Positions 1-9,298 of a stretch of 59,890 bases of DNA are shown here, in pieces. The notes under the pieces were generated by a model. That model was not told where the DNA came from, ran no database searches, and saw only the letters and a program-made list of their open reading frames with translations. The DNA lies in the NCBI GenBank assembly GCA_002434245.1, contig DJJR01000002.1:1-59890 (forward strand). The letters are read 5' to 3'. This DNA is from Pelosinus fermentans (GTDB taxonomy: Bacteria; Bacillota; Negativicutes; DSM-13327). How positions within the stretch are numbered: position 1 is the first letter of the stretch; the number at the start of each line of letters is the position of its first letter. The position numbers and the translations under genes were made by a program.

Positions 1-30
1 ATTTGGGAGCTCGCTAGCGAGCTGCCAAAT
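1..30. terminator. Long perfect palindrome, probable nifJ terminator
   Basis: Nearly the whole first 30 bases form one inverted repeat: ATTTGG at 1-6 pairs with CCAAAT at 25-30 around a central GAGCTCGCTAGCGAGCT-like core. It lies 25 bases beyond the nifJ stop codon, where a terminator is expected. The T-tract needed on the minus strand would lie outside the window, so termination is inferred. Confidence 0.55.
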
Positions 31-54
31 GCCTCTTTTAATAGAAATTACTAC

Positions 55-3000
55 TTACGATTGTGCAAGTCTTTTATAAGTTGCCAATCTTTCCTTAGCA
101 TCTTTTTCTGTTTTCGCAAATAAAGCATCAGCTAAGTCTGGATATTGTTTCTTAAGGGATGCAAATCTTACTTCACCCATTAAGAACTCTTGGAAGTCAG
201 CTGTTGGCTCTTTGGAATCCAGAATGAATGGATTCTTATCTTCTTCTTTTAATGTTGGGTTATAACGATACATCCCCCAATATCCGCATTCTACGGCATT
301 TTTAATTTCAAGCTGGCTAAAGCCCATGCCTTTTCTCAGACCATGGCTTATGCAAGGGGCATATGCGATGACAAGAGATGGACCTGGATATGCTTCTGCT
401 TCAGCAATTGCTTTTAATGTCTGATTTTTATCAGCACCCATAGCAATTTGTGCAACATATACATAGCCATAGCTCATAGCCATCATACCAAGATCTTTCT
501 TCTTAGTGGTCTTACCGCTAGCAGCAAATTGAGCAATTGCTGCAGCTGGAGTAGACTTGGAAGCCTGTCCGCCGGTATTAGAATAGATTTCAGTATCAAG
601 TACTAAAACATTCACATCTTCACCAGATGCCAATACATGATCCAAACCGCCGTAACCGATATCATAAGCCCAGCCATCGCCACCAAAAATCCATTGTGAT
701 CTTTTCACCAAAAAATCTTTATTTTTATCAATTTCATTCAATAAAGCATTGTCGCCTTTTTCTGCAGCTACAAGACTAGCCACAAGGTTTGCTCTGGAAC
801 GGCTTGCTTCACCGCTATCTTTATGCTCCAACCAATCCGCCAATGCAGCTTTTAGTTCCGCACTAATATTAAGTTCAATAGCTTCTTTAACCGTACCCGC
901 TAATTTTTCTCTTAGCGCTTTTACACCTAAATGCATACCAAGACCAAATTCAGCATTATCTTCGAATAAGGAATTCGCCCATGCTGGACCATGTCCTTCA
1001 TGATTTGTTGTGTATGGTATCGATGGAGCACTGCCACCCCAGATAGATGTACAACCCGTAGCATTGGCAACCATCATACGATCACCAAACAATTGAGTAA
1101 CAAGTTTAACATAAGGCGTTTCACCGCAGCCTGCGCAAGCACCAGAGAATTCTAACAACGGCTGTTCAAATTGACTGCCTTTTACAGTGTTCTTTTTCAG
1201 AGGATTTTCTTTTGGTGAAATATTAGCGAGATAATCCCATAATTTCACTTCATGTAATTGGGTTTCCAACGGTTTCATAATCAATGCTTTTTCTTTTGCA
1301 GGACATACCTGTGCGCAGTTACCGCAGCCAGTACAATCAAGAGGAGAAATCGCAAGTCTGAACTGCAAATCTTTTACACCAACGGCTGCTTTTGCAGTAA
1401 AGCCTTCAGGTACATTTTTCATCTCTTCTTCATTCACTAAAACAGGTCTGATTACAGCATGAGGACACACAAATGCGCACTGATTACATTGGATACATTT
1501 GTCCATTTGCCATTCAGGAACATTAATTGCAATACCACGTTTTTCATAGGCAGCCGTTCCAAGTGGGAATGTACCGTCTTCCATGCTGCCAATAAAAGCA
1601 CTAACTGGTAACGAATCGCCTTCTTGTCTATTCATTGGAATCAGGATTTTTTCAATAAATTCAGGTACTTGTTTTTGATTCGCATTGCTGCAAGCACAAG
1701 CAAAATGAGCTTCATCTTTTGTACTGTCAGCAGCAGTTTTCCAGCTTTCTGGAATAGTAATTTTGACAATGGACTCCACGCCTTTATCAATAGCAGCATT
1801 ATTCATGTCAATCACTTTTTGACCTTTATTGCCATAAGAGCCAACAACTGCATCTTTCAAGTAGTTAACCGCATCTTCAACTGGAATAATATGAGCAATT
1901 TTAAAGAACGCAGACTGCATAATCATGTTGATTCTGCCGCCCAATCCAATTTCTTGCGCAATTTTGACGGCATTTAGCGTGTAGAAGTTAATATTGTTTT
2001 GTGCAATATAACGTTTCATAAAGCCTGGCAATTTTGTTTCTAATTCTTCCTGATCCCAAATACAATTGAGTAAGAAGCTGCCATTTGGTTTTAATCCAAC
2101 TAATACATCATATTTATCTACATAGGATTGATTATGACAAGCTACAAAATCAGCTTTGTTAATTAAGTATGGAGATTTAATTGGTTTTTTACCAAATCTA
2201 AGATGGGAAACTGTAATCCCGCCGGATTTTTTAGAATCATAAGCAAAATAAGCTTGTGCATACATATCCGTTTTATCACCGATAATTTTGATTGCACTCT
2301 TATTTGCACCAACTGTACCATCTGAACCAAGACCCCAGAACTTACAAGCTTTTGTCCCTTCAGGAGTCGTATCAACATCTGCAGTAGTTGGCAAAGATTT
2401 GAAAGTTACGTCATCAACAATACCAATGGTAAATCCATCTTTAGGCGCATCAGCTTTCAAATTTTCATAAACGGCAACAATATGAGCAGGTACTACATCC
2501 TTTGATCCAAGTCCATATCTTCCGCCTACAATCACAGGGTGAGTCCCACGATTATAGAAGGCAGTTTTTACATCAAGATATAAAGGTTCAGCCAAAGAAC
2601 CAGGCTCTTTTGTTCTGTCAAGAACAGCAATCTTTTTCACTGTTTCAGGGATATACTTAAAGAAGTGTTCAATGGAGAATGGTCTGTACAAATGAACGTT
2701 CAACAAACCAACTTTTTCACCATTTGCATTTAAATAATCTACCGTTTCTTCAATTGCCTCACAGGCTGAACCCATAGCAATAATCATTCTATCCGCATCT
2801 GGTGCGCCATAATAATTAAAGAGATGATAATCCCTGCCGGTAATTTTATTAATTTCGGCCATATAATTTTCTACGATTTCAGGTAACGCATCATAGTATT
2901 TATTAGATACTTCTCTTTCCTGGAAATAAATGTCAGGATTTTGTGCAGTACCACGAAGTACTGGATGATCCGGATTCAATGCATTTCTTCTGAAAGTATC

Positions 3001-3597
3001 TACATCGTTTAAATCTAATAACTTAGCCAATTCATCATACTCGATCGTTTCGATTTTTTGTATTTCATGAGAAGTTCTAAAACCATCAAAGAAATTGATA
3101 AAAGGAACTTTACCTTTTAATGCTGCTAAATGTGCAACCGCACTCAAATCCATAACTTCTTGTACGCTGCTTTCAGCAAGCAATGCACAGCCCGTTTGCC
3201 TAGCAGCCATAACATCCTGATGATCGCCAAATATATTAAGCGCATTGGTTGCCAATGCTCTAGCACTAACATGGAAAACAGCCGGAAGTAATTCCCCAGC
3301 AACTTTATACATGTTAGGAATCATAAGCAAGAGACCTTGAGATGCAGTGTAAGTCGTAGTCAAAGCACCTGCTTGTAAAGAACCATGCACTGCACCAGCA
3401 GCACCAGCCTCTGACTGCATTTCCATAACTTTTACGGTTTGTCCAAAAAGATTTTTCTTTCCTTGAGCCGACCATTCATCAACAGCTTCTGCCATAGGTG
3501 AAGATGGGGTAATTGGAAAAATCGCTGCCACATCTGTAAAGGCATAAGAAATATAAGCTGCAGCAGTGTTCCCGTCCATTGTCTTCATTTTTCTCAT
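55..3597 (-). CDS. nifJ: Pyruvate:ferredoxin (flavodoxin) oxidoreductase
   Basis: Single-chain PFOR, about 1180 residues, the normal size for the family. It oxidises pyruvate with CoA to acetyl-CoA and CO2, passing electrons to ferredoxin in the cytoplasm; it is central to anaerobic fermentation. The N-terminal pyrimidine-binding domain begins MKTMDGNTAAAYISYAF. Two ferredoxin-like Cys clusters lie near residues 697-710 (CIQCNQC) and 750-760 (CTGCGNC). The proximal-cluster motif GACAGCGE is near 815, and the TPP-binding GDGWAYDIGYGG stretch is in the C-terminal third. The start at 3597 (MRKMKTMDG) follows AAGGAGAT at good spacing; a further upstream in-frame start has no ribosome site. It appears monocistronic, with a dyad-rich leader that may be an operator. 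Confidence 0.97.
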   Translation of the reverse strand: MRKMKTMDGNTAAAYISYAFTDVAAIFPITPSSPMAEAVDEWSAQGKKNLFGQTVKVMEMQSEAGAAGAVHGSLQAGALTTTYTASQGLLLMIPNMYKVAGELLPAVFHVSARALATNALNIFGDHQDVMAARQTGCALLAESSVQEVMDLSAVAHLAALKGKVPFINFFDGFRTSHEIQKIETIEYDELAKLLDLNDVDTFRRNALNPDHPVLRGTAQNPDIYFQEREVSNKYYDALPEIVENYMAEINKITGRDYHLFNYYGAPDADRMIIAMGSACEAIEETVDYLNANGEKVGLLNVHLYRPFSIEHFFKYIPETVKKIAVLDRTKEPGSLAEPLYLDVKTAFYNRGTHPVIVGGRYGLGSKDVVPAHIVAVYENLKADAPKDGFTIGIVDDVTFKSLPTTADVDTTPEGTKACKFWGLGSDGTVGANKSAIKIIGDKTDMYAQAYFAYDSKKSGGITVSHLRFGKKPIKSPYLINKADFVACHNQSYVDKYDVLVGLKPNGSFLLNCIWDQEELETKLPGFMKRYIAQNNINFYTLNAVKIAQEIGLGGRINMIMQSAFFKIAHIIPVEDAVNYLKDAVVGSYGNKGQKVIDMNNAAIDKGVESIVKITIPESWKTAADSTKDEAHFACACSNANQKQVPEFIEKILIPMNRQEGDSLPVSAFIGSMEDGTFPLGTAAYEKRGIAINVPEWQMDKCIQCNQCAFVCPHAVIRPVLVNEEEMKNVPEGFTAKAAVGVKDLQFRLAISPLDCTGCGNCAQVCPAKEKALIMKPLETQLHEVKLWDYLANISPKENPLKKNTVKGSQFEQPLLEFSGACAGCGETPYVKLVTQLFGDRMMVANATGCTSIWGGSAPSIPYTTNHEGHGPAWANSLFEDNAEFGLGMHLGVKALREKLAGTVKEAIELNISAELKAALADWLEHKDSGEASRSRANLVASLVAAEKGDNALLNEIDKNKDFLVKRSQWIFGGDGWAYDIGYGGLDHVLASGEDVNVLVLDTEIYSNTGGQASKSTPAAAIAQFAASGKTTKKKDLGMMAMSYGYVYVAQIAMGADKNQTLKAIAEAEAYPGPSLVIAYAPCISHGLRKGMGFSQLEIKNAVECGYWGMYRYNPTLKEEDKNPFILDSKEPTADFQEFLMGEVRFASLKKQYPDLADALFAKTEKDAKERLATYKRLAQS

Positions 3598-3636
3598 AAG
3601 TATCTCCTTCTTTCTCTTTATGTTACTAAATGCGAC

Positions 3637-3695
3637 AAGTAATTTTGTATACAATATTCATAAATTCTCTTCATGATTTCCATACAAAATTACTT
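3637..3695 (-). promoter_or_regulatory. Dyad symmetry upstream of nifJ, candidate operator
   Basis: AAGTAATTTTGTAT (3637-3650) is repeated inverted and perfectly at 3682-3695, with a 31-base spacer. The first arm extends into the palindrome TTGTATACAA (3645-3654), which has the TxGTxxxACxA form bound by FadR-type GntR regulators. It sits 40-100 bases before the nifJ start, in the 5' leader or promoter. The regulator assignment is inference. Confidence 0.4.
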
Positions 3696-3842
3696 CACCA
3701 CAATTTTCTACTCAGTTACCATTCGACATTGAAATCAAAATTCCTATATAACTACAAAAAAAATATATTTTTTTTTGCAAACTTTATTGACATTCGCTAA
3801 ATTTTCTGATAAATTATAAGTTCTATTATTCACTTATTCTTT

Positions 3843-4292
3843 CTACAAATTGTGAATTTGTAAATTATCTAGACCATTTTTATCAAATTCTTCATGGTAT
3901 TCCTGATGAAAAGCCATTTCTTTTCCAAATCGTTCGCTAATAGACATTTGTAAAATAGCTTCCTCACCATATTTTTGGATAAAATCCCTTCTGGCAAGTC
4001 TTTCAATTAATTCTTCCCAAAAAGTTGCATTTTCAAAATTCTCAACATGTTTTACAATTTGACTATTTGTTGTAAACTTTTTATTAAGAGAATCCTCTCC
4101 TGATTTTTCGTTCCTTTCTATCACCTCTTCCATCCCAAATTCATTTGCGAAAGACAATATCTTTTGTTCTAATTCTTTATAAGGCTTTTTTGCCTCTGTT
4201 CTTTCTTCTGAATGAGCATGTAGTACCCAGTCACTTAGGTATACCATATCCAAAAATAATTGATACTCTTTTTTAGTAATATTAATTTTCAT
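3843..4292 (-). CDS. Conserved-looking hypothetical protein, about 149 aa
   Basis: I do not recognise this protein. It is acidic, has no membrane segment or signal peptide, and looks all-helical. It opens MKINITKKEYQLFLDMVYLS and has a charged middle with many Glu and Lys. The ATG at 4292 is chosen because AAAGGGAG lies just upstream; an earlier in-frame ATG at 4322 has no ribosome site. It stands alone between nifJ and an FAD oxidoreductase, so context gives no clue to function. Codon use looks like its neighbours, which argues that it is a real gene. Confidence 0.7.
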   Translation of the reverse strand: MKINITKKEYQLFLDMVYLSDWVLHAHSEERTEAKKPYKELEQKILSFANEFGMEEVIERNEKSGEDSLNKKFTTNSQIVKHVENFENATFWEELIERLARRDFIQKYGEEAILQMSISERFGKEMAFHQEYHEEFDKNGLDNLQIHNL

Positions 4293-4378
4293 ATTTTTCT
4301 CCCTTTTTTTCAAAAAATACATAACTTTTTAAATTAGCCATATTTATCTATAAATCCTGCTATAAGTAAAAAGCTCTT

Positions 4379-4423
4379 GAACTGCGGCTTGTTCTTTGCT
4401 TTTCTCCATGGCTTTCGCGGTTC
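4379..4423. repeat. Imperfect palindrome of the GAACCGCGAAG family
   Basis: GAACTGCGG at 4379 and CGCGGTTC ending at 4423 form the ends of a hairpin whose interior is CTT/TTC-rich. The same end sequences occur in the elements at 31516, 33092 and, more loosely, 33271. It lies between a gene end and the next start, as is typical for dispersed palindromic repeats. Confidence 0.5.
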
Positions 4424-4450
4424 ATTATTCTACACATGCTTTCTGTGTAT

Positions 4451-4492
4451 AAAAAAATAAATAGCCTAACTCTTAATTAGTTAAGGCTATTT
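4451..4492 (-). terminator. Rho-independent terminator of the GlpA-like gene
   Basis: Stem AAATAGCC-TAACT (4459-4471) pairs with AGTTA-GGCTATTT (4479-4492) around a 7-base loop, with one bulge. On the minus strand it is followed by ATTTTTTT. It begins 12 bases after the stop codon at 4504. Confidence 0.85.
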
Positions 4493-4503
4493 ACTCTCTG
4501 TAT

Positions 4504-5943
4504 TTACAATTTTATATACTTTCCTCGTTTTGCTCTTTCCGGCAGTCCAGGTGAATCCTTCCCTCGCTGTGTTACTTCCTCTACTGGTATATGAAGTTCA
4601 CGAGCAATGATTTCCTTTACCCGCGAGCGACAGAATCCACTTTGGCATTTTCCCATACCTGCTCTTGTACGTCTTTTTATCGCATCAATTGATTTGATAG
4701 CAATATTACGGTGCAAAGCATCAATAATCTCAGTTTCAGTTACCTGCTCACATCTACAAATAATATGTTCATCAGGATTTGTGGAATTTATATCGCCTTT
4801 GAAGTTTTTATCTTTTACTTGAATGATAGGCTTACGATACGCTATAAAATCCTTCTTTTTTCTCAGTTCCAGACCTGCCTGCTTTAGCAGCTGAGTAACT
4901 TTTAAAGCAATGGCTGGGGAAGCTGTGAGCCCTGGAGAGTCAATGCCTATCAAATTAATAAATCCGGCTACGCGGCTCTCTTCAATAATCCAATCTTTTT
5001 TACTGGAAATAGGACGATTCCCAGCAAAGGATGTAATTGCTTGTTTCATATCAAAATCAGGCACAGACATTCTAGCTGTTTTCACTATGTTTTCCAATAC
5101 ATCCTCCGTTGTACCTACGTCATCTTTATCACTTATCTCTTCCGCATTCGGCCCTACCATCAGATTGCCATGATATGTAGTCGTTACCAAGATTCCTTTT
5201 CCCAGTTCAGTAGGCACTTGAAAGATTACAGAATTCGCCAGATAATTTTGTTCTTTATCTAATAAAACATATTGACCCCTGCGAGGAATAATATGAAAAT
5301 CATCAATACCAATTAAACTGGAGATTTTATCACAATATATACCAGCAGCATTAATAATATATTGAGTTTGTATTTCTCCCTTATTTGTAACTACTTTAAA
5401 ATAGTCGTCTACCTTTTCAATTCCAATGACAGCAGTATCTAATTTTAATTCAACCCCATTTGTTATCGCATTTTCCGCCAAGGCAATAACAAACTCATAA
5501 GGAGAAGTTACTCCTGCATTCCTGCAATAAAGAGCAGCCTTTACCTCCTTGCTCACATAAGGCTCTAGCTCTCTTACTTTTTCCCCGTCAATAATGGCAA
5601 GCCCACCAACACCATTTTTTATACCATATTGATACAGTTTTTTTAATGTTTTCATATCCTCATCGCGAAAAGCCAATACTACGGAGCCTGTTTCTCGATA
5701 GCCGAAATTCAATTCTTTATTTAACTGTTCATACATTCGATTTCCTTTTACACATAACTCTGCTTTTAGAGTACCTGGCTCATCCGAGTAGCCACCATGG
5801 ACAATCCCGCTATTTGCTTTCGATGCACCACAGCTTACATCTTCTTCTTTTTCTACAAGGCATACACGTATCTGATATTTTGATAATTCCCGCGCAATAT
5901 TCGTCCCTACAACCCCAGCACCAATAATACATATATCATACAT
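4504..5943 (-). CDS. GlpA-like FAD-dependent oxidoreductase with BFD-type [2Fe-2S] domain
   Basis: A 479-residue flavoprotein of the DAO/glycerol-3-phosphate dehydrogenase family. The FAD-binding Rossmann motif GAGVVG is at residues 8-13, and the DAO fold runs to about 370. A C-terminal Fer2_BFD domain carries Cys396, Cys398, Cys433 and Cys438 (CRC...GKCQSGFC), the usual iron-sulfur ligands. Relatives oxidise glycerol 3-phosphate or 2-hydroxyacids such as L-2-hydroxyglutarate. In GlpA systems the partners GlpB and GlpC, or a second FAD subunit plus a small CxxC protein, are encoded next door. Here none are, so the substrate and electron acceptor are open. ATG at 5943 is preceded by GAGGAGGATGTAGC. 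Confidence 0.85.
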   Translation of the reverse strand: MYDICIIGAGVVGTNIARELSKYQIRVCLVEKEEDVSCGASKANSGIVHGGYSDEPGTLKAELCVKGNRMYEQLNKELNFGYRETGSVVLAFRDEDMKTLKKLYQYGIKNGVGGLAIIDGEKVRELEPYVSKEVKAALYCRNAGVTSPYEFVIALAENAITNGVELKLDTAVIGIEKVDDYFKVVTNKGEIQTQYIINAAGIYCDKISSLIGIDDFHIIPRRGQYVLLDKEQNYLANSVIFQVPTELGKGILVTTTYHGNLMVGPNAEEISDKDDVGTTEDVLENIVKTARMSVPDFDMKQAITSFAGNRPISSKKDWIIEESRVAGFINLIGIDSPGLTASPAIALKVTQLLKQAGLELRKKKDFIAYRKPIIQVKDKNFKGDINSTNPDEHIICRCEQVTETEIIDALHRNIAIKSIDAIKRRTRAGMGKCQSGFCRSRVKEIIARELHIPVEEVTQRGKDSPGLPERAKRGKYIKL

Positions 5944-6104
5944 GCTACATCCTCCTCAATTGCTGAATTGTATGCTCTCCTGGATTTAGCAACTATTTAG
6001 TTTCTTTTAACTGATTTAAACGACATTTTATATCATTTAATTGTCTGAATAGTTTAATACTAACAAATGGGGCATTAATATGCAACATTCATTTTATTAA
6101 CCCC

Positions 6105-6150
6105 AAAAGCAGGTCTGCATTATTGCTAACAATAATGCAGACCTGCTTTT
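6105..6150. terminator. Terminator with 21-bp perfect stem
   Basis: AAAAGCAGGTCTGCATTATTG (6105-6125) pairs perfectly with 6130-6150 around the loop CTAA. It starts 10 bases beyond the stop of the DUF1904 gene on the minus strand. Both flanks carry A/T runs, so it may stop transcription in both directions. Confidence 0.9.
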
Positions 6151-6159
6151 CAATGTAAA

Positions 6160-6486
6160 TTAGAGATGCCTTCCATTCTCATAATATTTATTTCGCTCTA
6201 AGACAATAAAAAATATTTCTACTTGCTCGTAACCAGCTCGTTTAATATTTTCCGTTAAACTAGCAGCCACTTTATCTTGAATGTCTTGTCCTCTATCAAA
6301 CCAATTGACCTGCACCATAGGACATTCTGCGATTATATCTCCATCTTTAATCAAGATGGAATCCACACATTCAATTCTAAAATAATCACGAGGACAACCA
6401 ATGATTTCTTCCAGCTCATTTACTAGTTGTGTACTGATATTTTGCACCTCTGTTACTTTCATACCTTTAATAAGAAATTGCGGCAT
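6160..6486 (-). CDS. DUF1904 family protein
   Basis: 108 residues, matching the DUF1904 family in length and pattern: a start MPQFLIKGM, a central ECVDSILI...CPMVQVNWFDRGQD segment, and a C-terminal strand EIFFIVLERNKYYENG. Members are small cytosolic proteins thought to adopt a tautomerase-like fold (the initiator is followed by Pro2, the catalytic residue of tautomerases). No reaction has been established for this family to my knowledge. It ends in a strong terminator and lies 34 bases downstream of the MFS exporter gene, so the two are probably one operon. ATG follows GAAAGGGG. Confidence 0.8.
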   Translation of the reverse strand: MPQFLIKGMKVTEVQNISTQLVNELEEIIGCPRDYFRIECVDSILIKDGDIIAECPMVQVNWFDRGQDIQDKVAASLTENIKRAGYEQVEIFFIVLERNKYYENGRHL

Positions 6487-6520
6487 TACATTTAACCCCT
6501 TTCATATTCATTATCTTCAT

Positions 6521-7708
6521 TTATTTACTAACTTGAACAACTAATCCTACTGCTGCCTCCTCTGGCTCTTTTACAAATAAAGTTAATACAAATCCAATAA
6601 CCGGCAAGCAAGCTAATACCGTAAAAATTAGAGGCATTCCCCAAACATCAGCCACTTTTCCCAATGCCAGTACTCCCATTGCACCTAATCCTACACTTAG
6701 GCCAATCGTTAATCCCGAAGCCATCCCTACATTATTGGGCATCATTCTTTGGGCTAAAATCAAGCTGCTGGTAAAGGTTGCAGATAATAATATACTAGCA
6801 AGAGACAGCACAACAAAGGCTCCAATATCACCAGCAATGGGGAATAAATACAACAGAACAGAGATGGGTAAGATCGAATAGATCATTACACGTTTACTGC
6901 CGTAACGATCACTCATCGCACCGCCCATCAGCGTCCCAAAAGCGCTCGTCGCTAAATACACGGTTAGCAAAGAACTCGCATAAATCTCACTGCCGTGTAA
7001 ATAAGATACGTAATATAGCGGTACAAAGGTACTAATACCCGCAGCTACCGTTGATCTTGACAGTACCATCCCTAAAAGTGATAGTAAGGGCCAATTGATA
7101 GACGCCCTGAAGCTTTTCAAGCTCCCCGGCTGCTTGGCTTCTGGTCTGACTAAATTCCGAGTCATTTGTATCAAAGGAATTCCCAGTAATACATAAGGCA
7201 AAATATAAAGAAGCACTTTTATACTAAATCCGCCGTACAATAGTGTCGCTAATAATAACGAACCTACGGCAAAACCCGCATTTCCTCCTACAGCAAATAA
7301 ACTGACTCCTTTGCCTTTCGCTGTGCCACTTAATTGGCTGGCAGTCTTAGCCGCCTCTGGATGAAATGCTGCCATACCAAGCCCTGCAATCGCCGTAAAT
7401 AACAAAGTAAGATAATAGTGAGGAGACCACAATGAAGCCAGCATCGCCACCCCTGAAAGCAAACAGCCGGCAGGCATAAGCCAAGGACGGGGACTTCGAT
7501 CACTGAAATATCCGAATAAAGGCTGACTAGCAGAGGATGTTAAATTCTGCATAAGGGCAATCGCACTTACTTGGGCATAGGTTAAGGCAAACTTTGCTTT
7601 TAAATAGGGTAACGCTACTAATAAAGCACCTGCAGACAAATCGGTAACGCCATGAGCAATAGCAACAATCCACAAGGCTTTGGGAAGCTTGGAAACAATG
7701 GAAAACAA
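6521..7708 (-). CDS. MFS transporter, Fsr/fosmidomycin-resistance-like
   Basis: About 395 residues with twelve hydrophobic segments. The MFS loop motif GYFSDRSPRPW lies between segments 2 and 3, with a second GGAMSDRYGSKRV after segment 8. The opening AHGVTDLSAGALLVALPYLK is typical of the fosmidomycin-resistance-type exporters, so export of a small drug-like compound across the inner membrane is the likely role. Start choice: AGGAG lies 8 bases before a TTG at 7708, whereas the longer reading from GTG at 7717 overlaps that ribosome site. I therefore take the TTG. It is divergent from the DUF421 gene and followed closely by the DUF1904 gene. Confidence 0.88.
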   Translation of the reverse strand: MFSIVSKLPKALWIVAIAHGVTDLSAGALLVALPYLKAKFALTYAQVSAIALMQNLTSSASQPLFGYFSDRSPRPWLMPAGCLLSGVAMLASLWSPHYYLTLLFTAIAGLGMAAFHPEAAKTASQLSGTAKGKGVSLFAVGGNAGFAVGSLLLATLLYGGFSIKVLLYILPYVLLGIPLIQMTRNLVRPEAKQPGSLKSFRASINWPLLSLLGMVLSRSTVAAGISTFVPLYYVSYLHGSEIYASSLLTVYLATSAFGTLMGGAMSDRYGSKRVMIYSILPISVLLYLFPIAGDIGAFVVLSLASILLSATFTSSLILAQRMMPNNVGMASGLTIGLSVGLGAMGVLALGKVADVWGMPLIFTVLACLPVIGFVLTLFVKEPEEAAVGLVVQVSK

Positions 7709-7896
7709 TATGATCACTCCTAAAAAAATATTAATATATTTTTCACAATTGGTCTACTCTATAATAATAAAGACCTAATTCTGGTGAAATTTTAACTCTT
7801 GGGAGATCTTACTATCATTCAAATAAACATATCTTGAATAATTTTATGATAGATCTCTAGTATCATAAAACTTGGTGAATAAGAAGGAGATAGCGC

Positions 7897-8595
7897 ATGA
7901 TCTGGGATGATTTTCTGCGAGATACTTGGCAAACAACGCTAATTTTTGTTACTTTATTGATTCTTACCCGCTTACTGGACAAAACCCAAGTAGGACAGCT
8001 AACCTTTTACGAATATGTCAGTGGAATTACGATAGGATCACTTGCTGCCACTATTGCTGCATCTGATCCTGATAAAGTATGGAGTAACTATTATGATTTA
8101 ATCCTATTTGCATTACTTACTTATATTATTTCCTTCTGTGCGTTAAAAAGCAGACCATTCCGGACATTGATTGAAGGTTCACCCAGCATTTTAATCGAAA
8201 ACGGTCGTATCATTAAAGAAAATATGAAATCTCTTCGTTTTGATCTAGACGAGCTGAATACCTTATTACGAAGCAAAGATGTTGTCGATATCAGTGAGGT
8301 ACAATATGCAATTCTTGAAACAACAGGGGAAATAAGTGTTATTAAAAAATCAGGCTTCCAGCCGTTAACTAAGAGTGATATGAATATCCATCTCCCGGAC
8401 CCTATGCTTCCTGTAGAATTGATTATGGACGGCGAGATTATTGAAAAAAATTTGAAGAAACAAAATCTTACTCATACCTGGCTAGAAGAACAATTATCAG
8501 CTCGAAATATTAAAAGTGCCTCTCGTGTCATGTACGGAGTCATTGATTCAAAAGGACAATTATTTATAAGTGCAAAAGGCAGCCACCAAGATTAA
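7897..8595 (+). CDS. DUF421 (YetF-type) membrane protein
   Basis: 232 residues. Three N-terminal transmembrane segments (roughly 14-30, 38-56, 64-82) include LDKTQVGQLTFYEYVSGITIGS, the family signature, followed by a cytosolic domain with the SRPFRTLIEGSPSILIENG stretch. YetF relatives are common in spore-formers and their role is unclear. The start is fixed by AAGGAGATAGCGC before the ATG. The gene converges on the DUF456 gene, with only 18 bases between the stops and no obvious terminator. Confidence 0.88.
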   Translation: MIWDDFLRDTWQTTLIFVTLLILTRLLDKTQVGQLTFYEYVSGITIGSLAATIAASDPDKVWSNYYDLILFALLTYIISFCALKSRPFRTLIEGSPSILIENGRIIKENMKSLRFDLDELNTLLRSKDVVDISEVQYAILETTGEISVIKKSGFQPLTKSDMNIHLPDPMLPVELIMDGEIIEKNLKKQNLTHTWLEEQLSARNIKSASRVMYGVIDSKGQLFISAKGSHQD

Positions 8596-8613
8596 CTGAA
8601 GAACTCATTTTGA

Positions 8614-9129
8614 TTACTGCCATTTTAGCTGATAGATTAATAAAATCGCCATGCCGACTGCAGCAGCAGACTTAATAATAATAGCAAAAATTTGACCTTT
8701 CACCACACTTTTAGCCACTTTTTTTGCTTGTGTTACATCTTTGGTTTTACTATACTCTGCTAACACAGTAACAATAAACGCTCCTAATAAAGCTCCTAAC
8801 AAAGAACCAATAATCGGCAATACGGCCGTTCCCCCTATCCCTCCCACAATCGTGCCGATAAAGGGAGCAAGCATGGCCCTTTTCGATGCTTTTTCTTTTT
8901 TTGCACCAATTAACCCTGCCACAAATTCAATAATCTCTCCAATAATAAAGATACCAAATACAATCACCAAAACAGCATAATCCATCCTATCAAAATGATC
9001 ATAATAGCCATATGCCAACCCCGTCAATAAAATCAAGGTATTGCCAGGCAAGCCCATTATGGTCATGACAACTCCGGCTAAGATGAAGAGAACACATAGT
9101 ATGCTAATGATCAGCCCTGTATATTCCAC
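8614..9129 (-). CDS. DUF456 membrane protein
   Basis: About 171 residues with Gly-rich hydrophobic segments. The pattern MGLPGNTLILLTGLAYGYYDHF and GTIVGGIGG...IIGSLLGALLGAF identifies the DUF456 family, small integral membrane proteins of unknown role. The longest reading starts at TTG 9150, but GAAAGG lies nine bases before a GTG at 9129, which I prefer; the choice changes only seven residues. It is divergent from the universal stress protein gene. Nothing in the sequence indicates regulation. Confidence 0.82.
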   Translation of the reverse strand: MEYTGLIISILCVLFILAGVVMTIMGLPGNTLILLTGLAYGYYDHFDRMDYAVLVIVFGIFIIGEIIEFVAGLIGAKKEKASKRAMLAPFIGTIVGGIGGTAVLPIIGSLLGALLGAFIVTVLAEYSKTKDVTQAKKVAKSVVKGQIFAIIIKSAAAVGMAILLIYQLKWQ

Positions 9130-9298
9130 AGGCCACACCCTTTCATTCAATGTTGTAATTTATAGTATTCCCTCTTATCTTCTATTTTACCTTTTAACTA
9201 AATTATCGGACTTTTTCATACCACTTTCCCCTTCTTTATGTTACACTATAGATAAGCTAAGAATCACTCTTATCTTAACAATAAATGGGGGTGTAGTG

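Noticed and set aside
749..2470. Several open frames of 60-117 codons on the plus strand across nifJ
   Set aside because: They are antisense to a fully intact 1180-residue enzyme, have no ribosome sites, and their products lack domain-like composition.
9041..9298. Long N-terminal extension of the universal stress protein
   Set aside because: It runs antisense through the DUF456 gene start and the promoter; the ATG at 9299 has the ribosome site and the family start MFNKILVPVDGSE.
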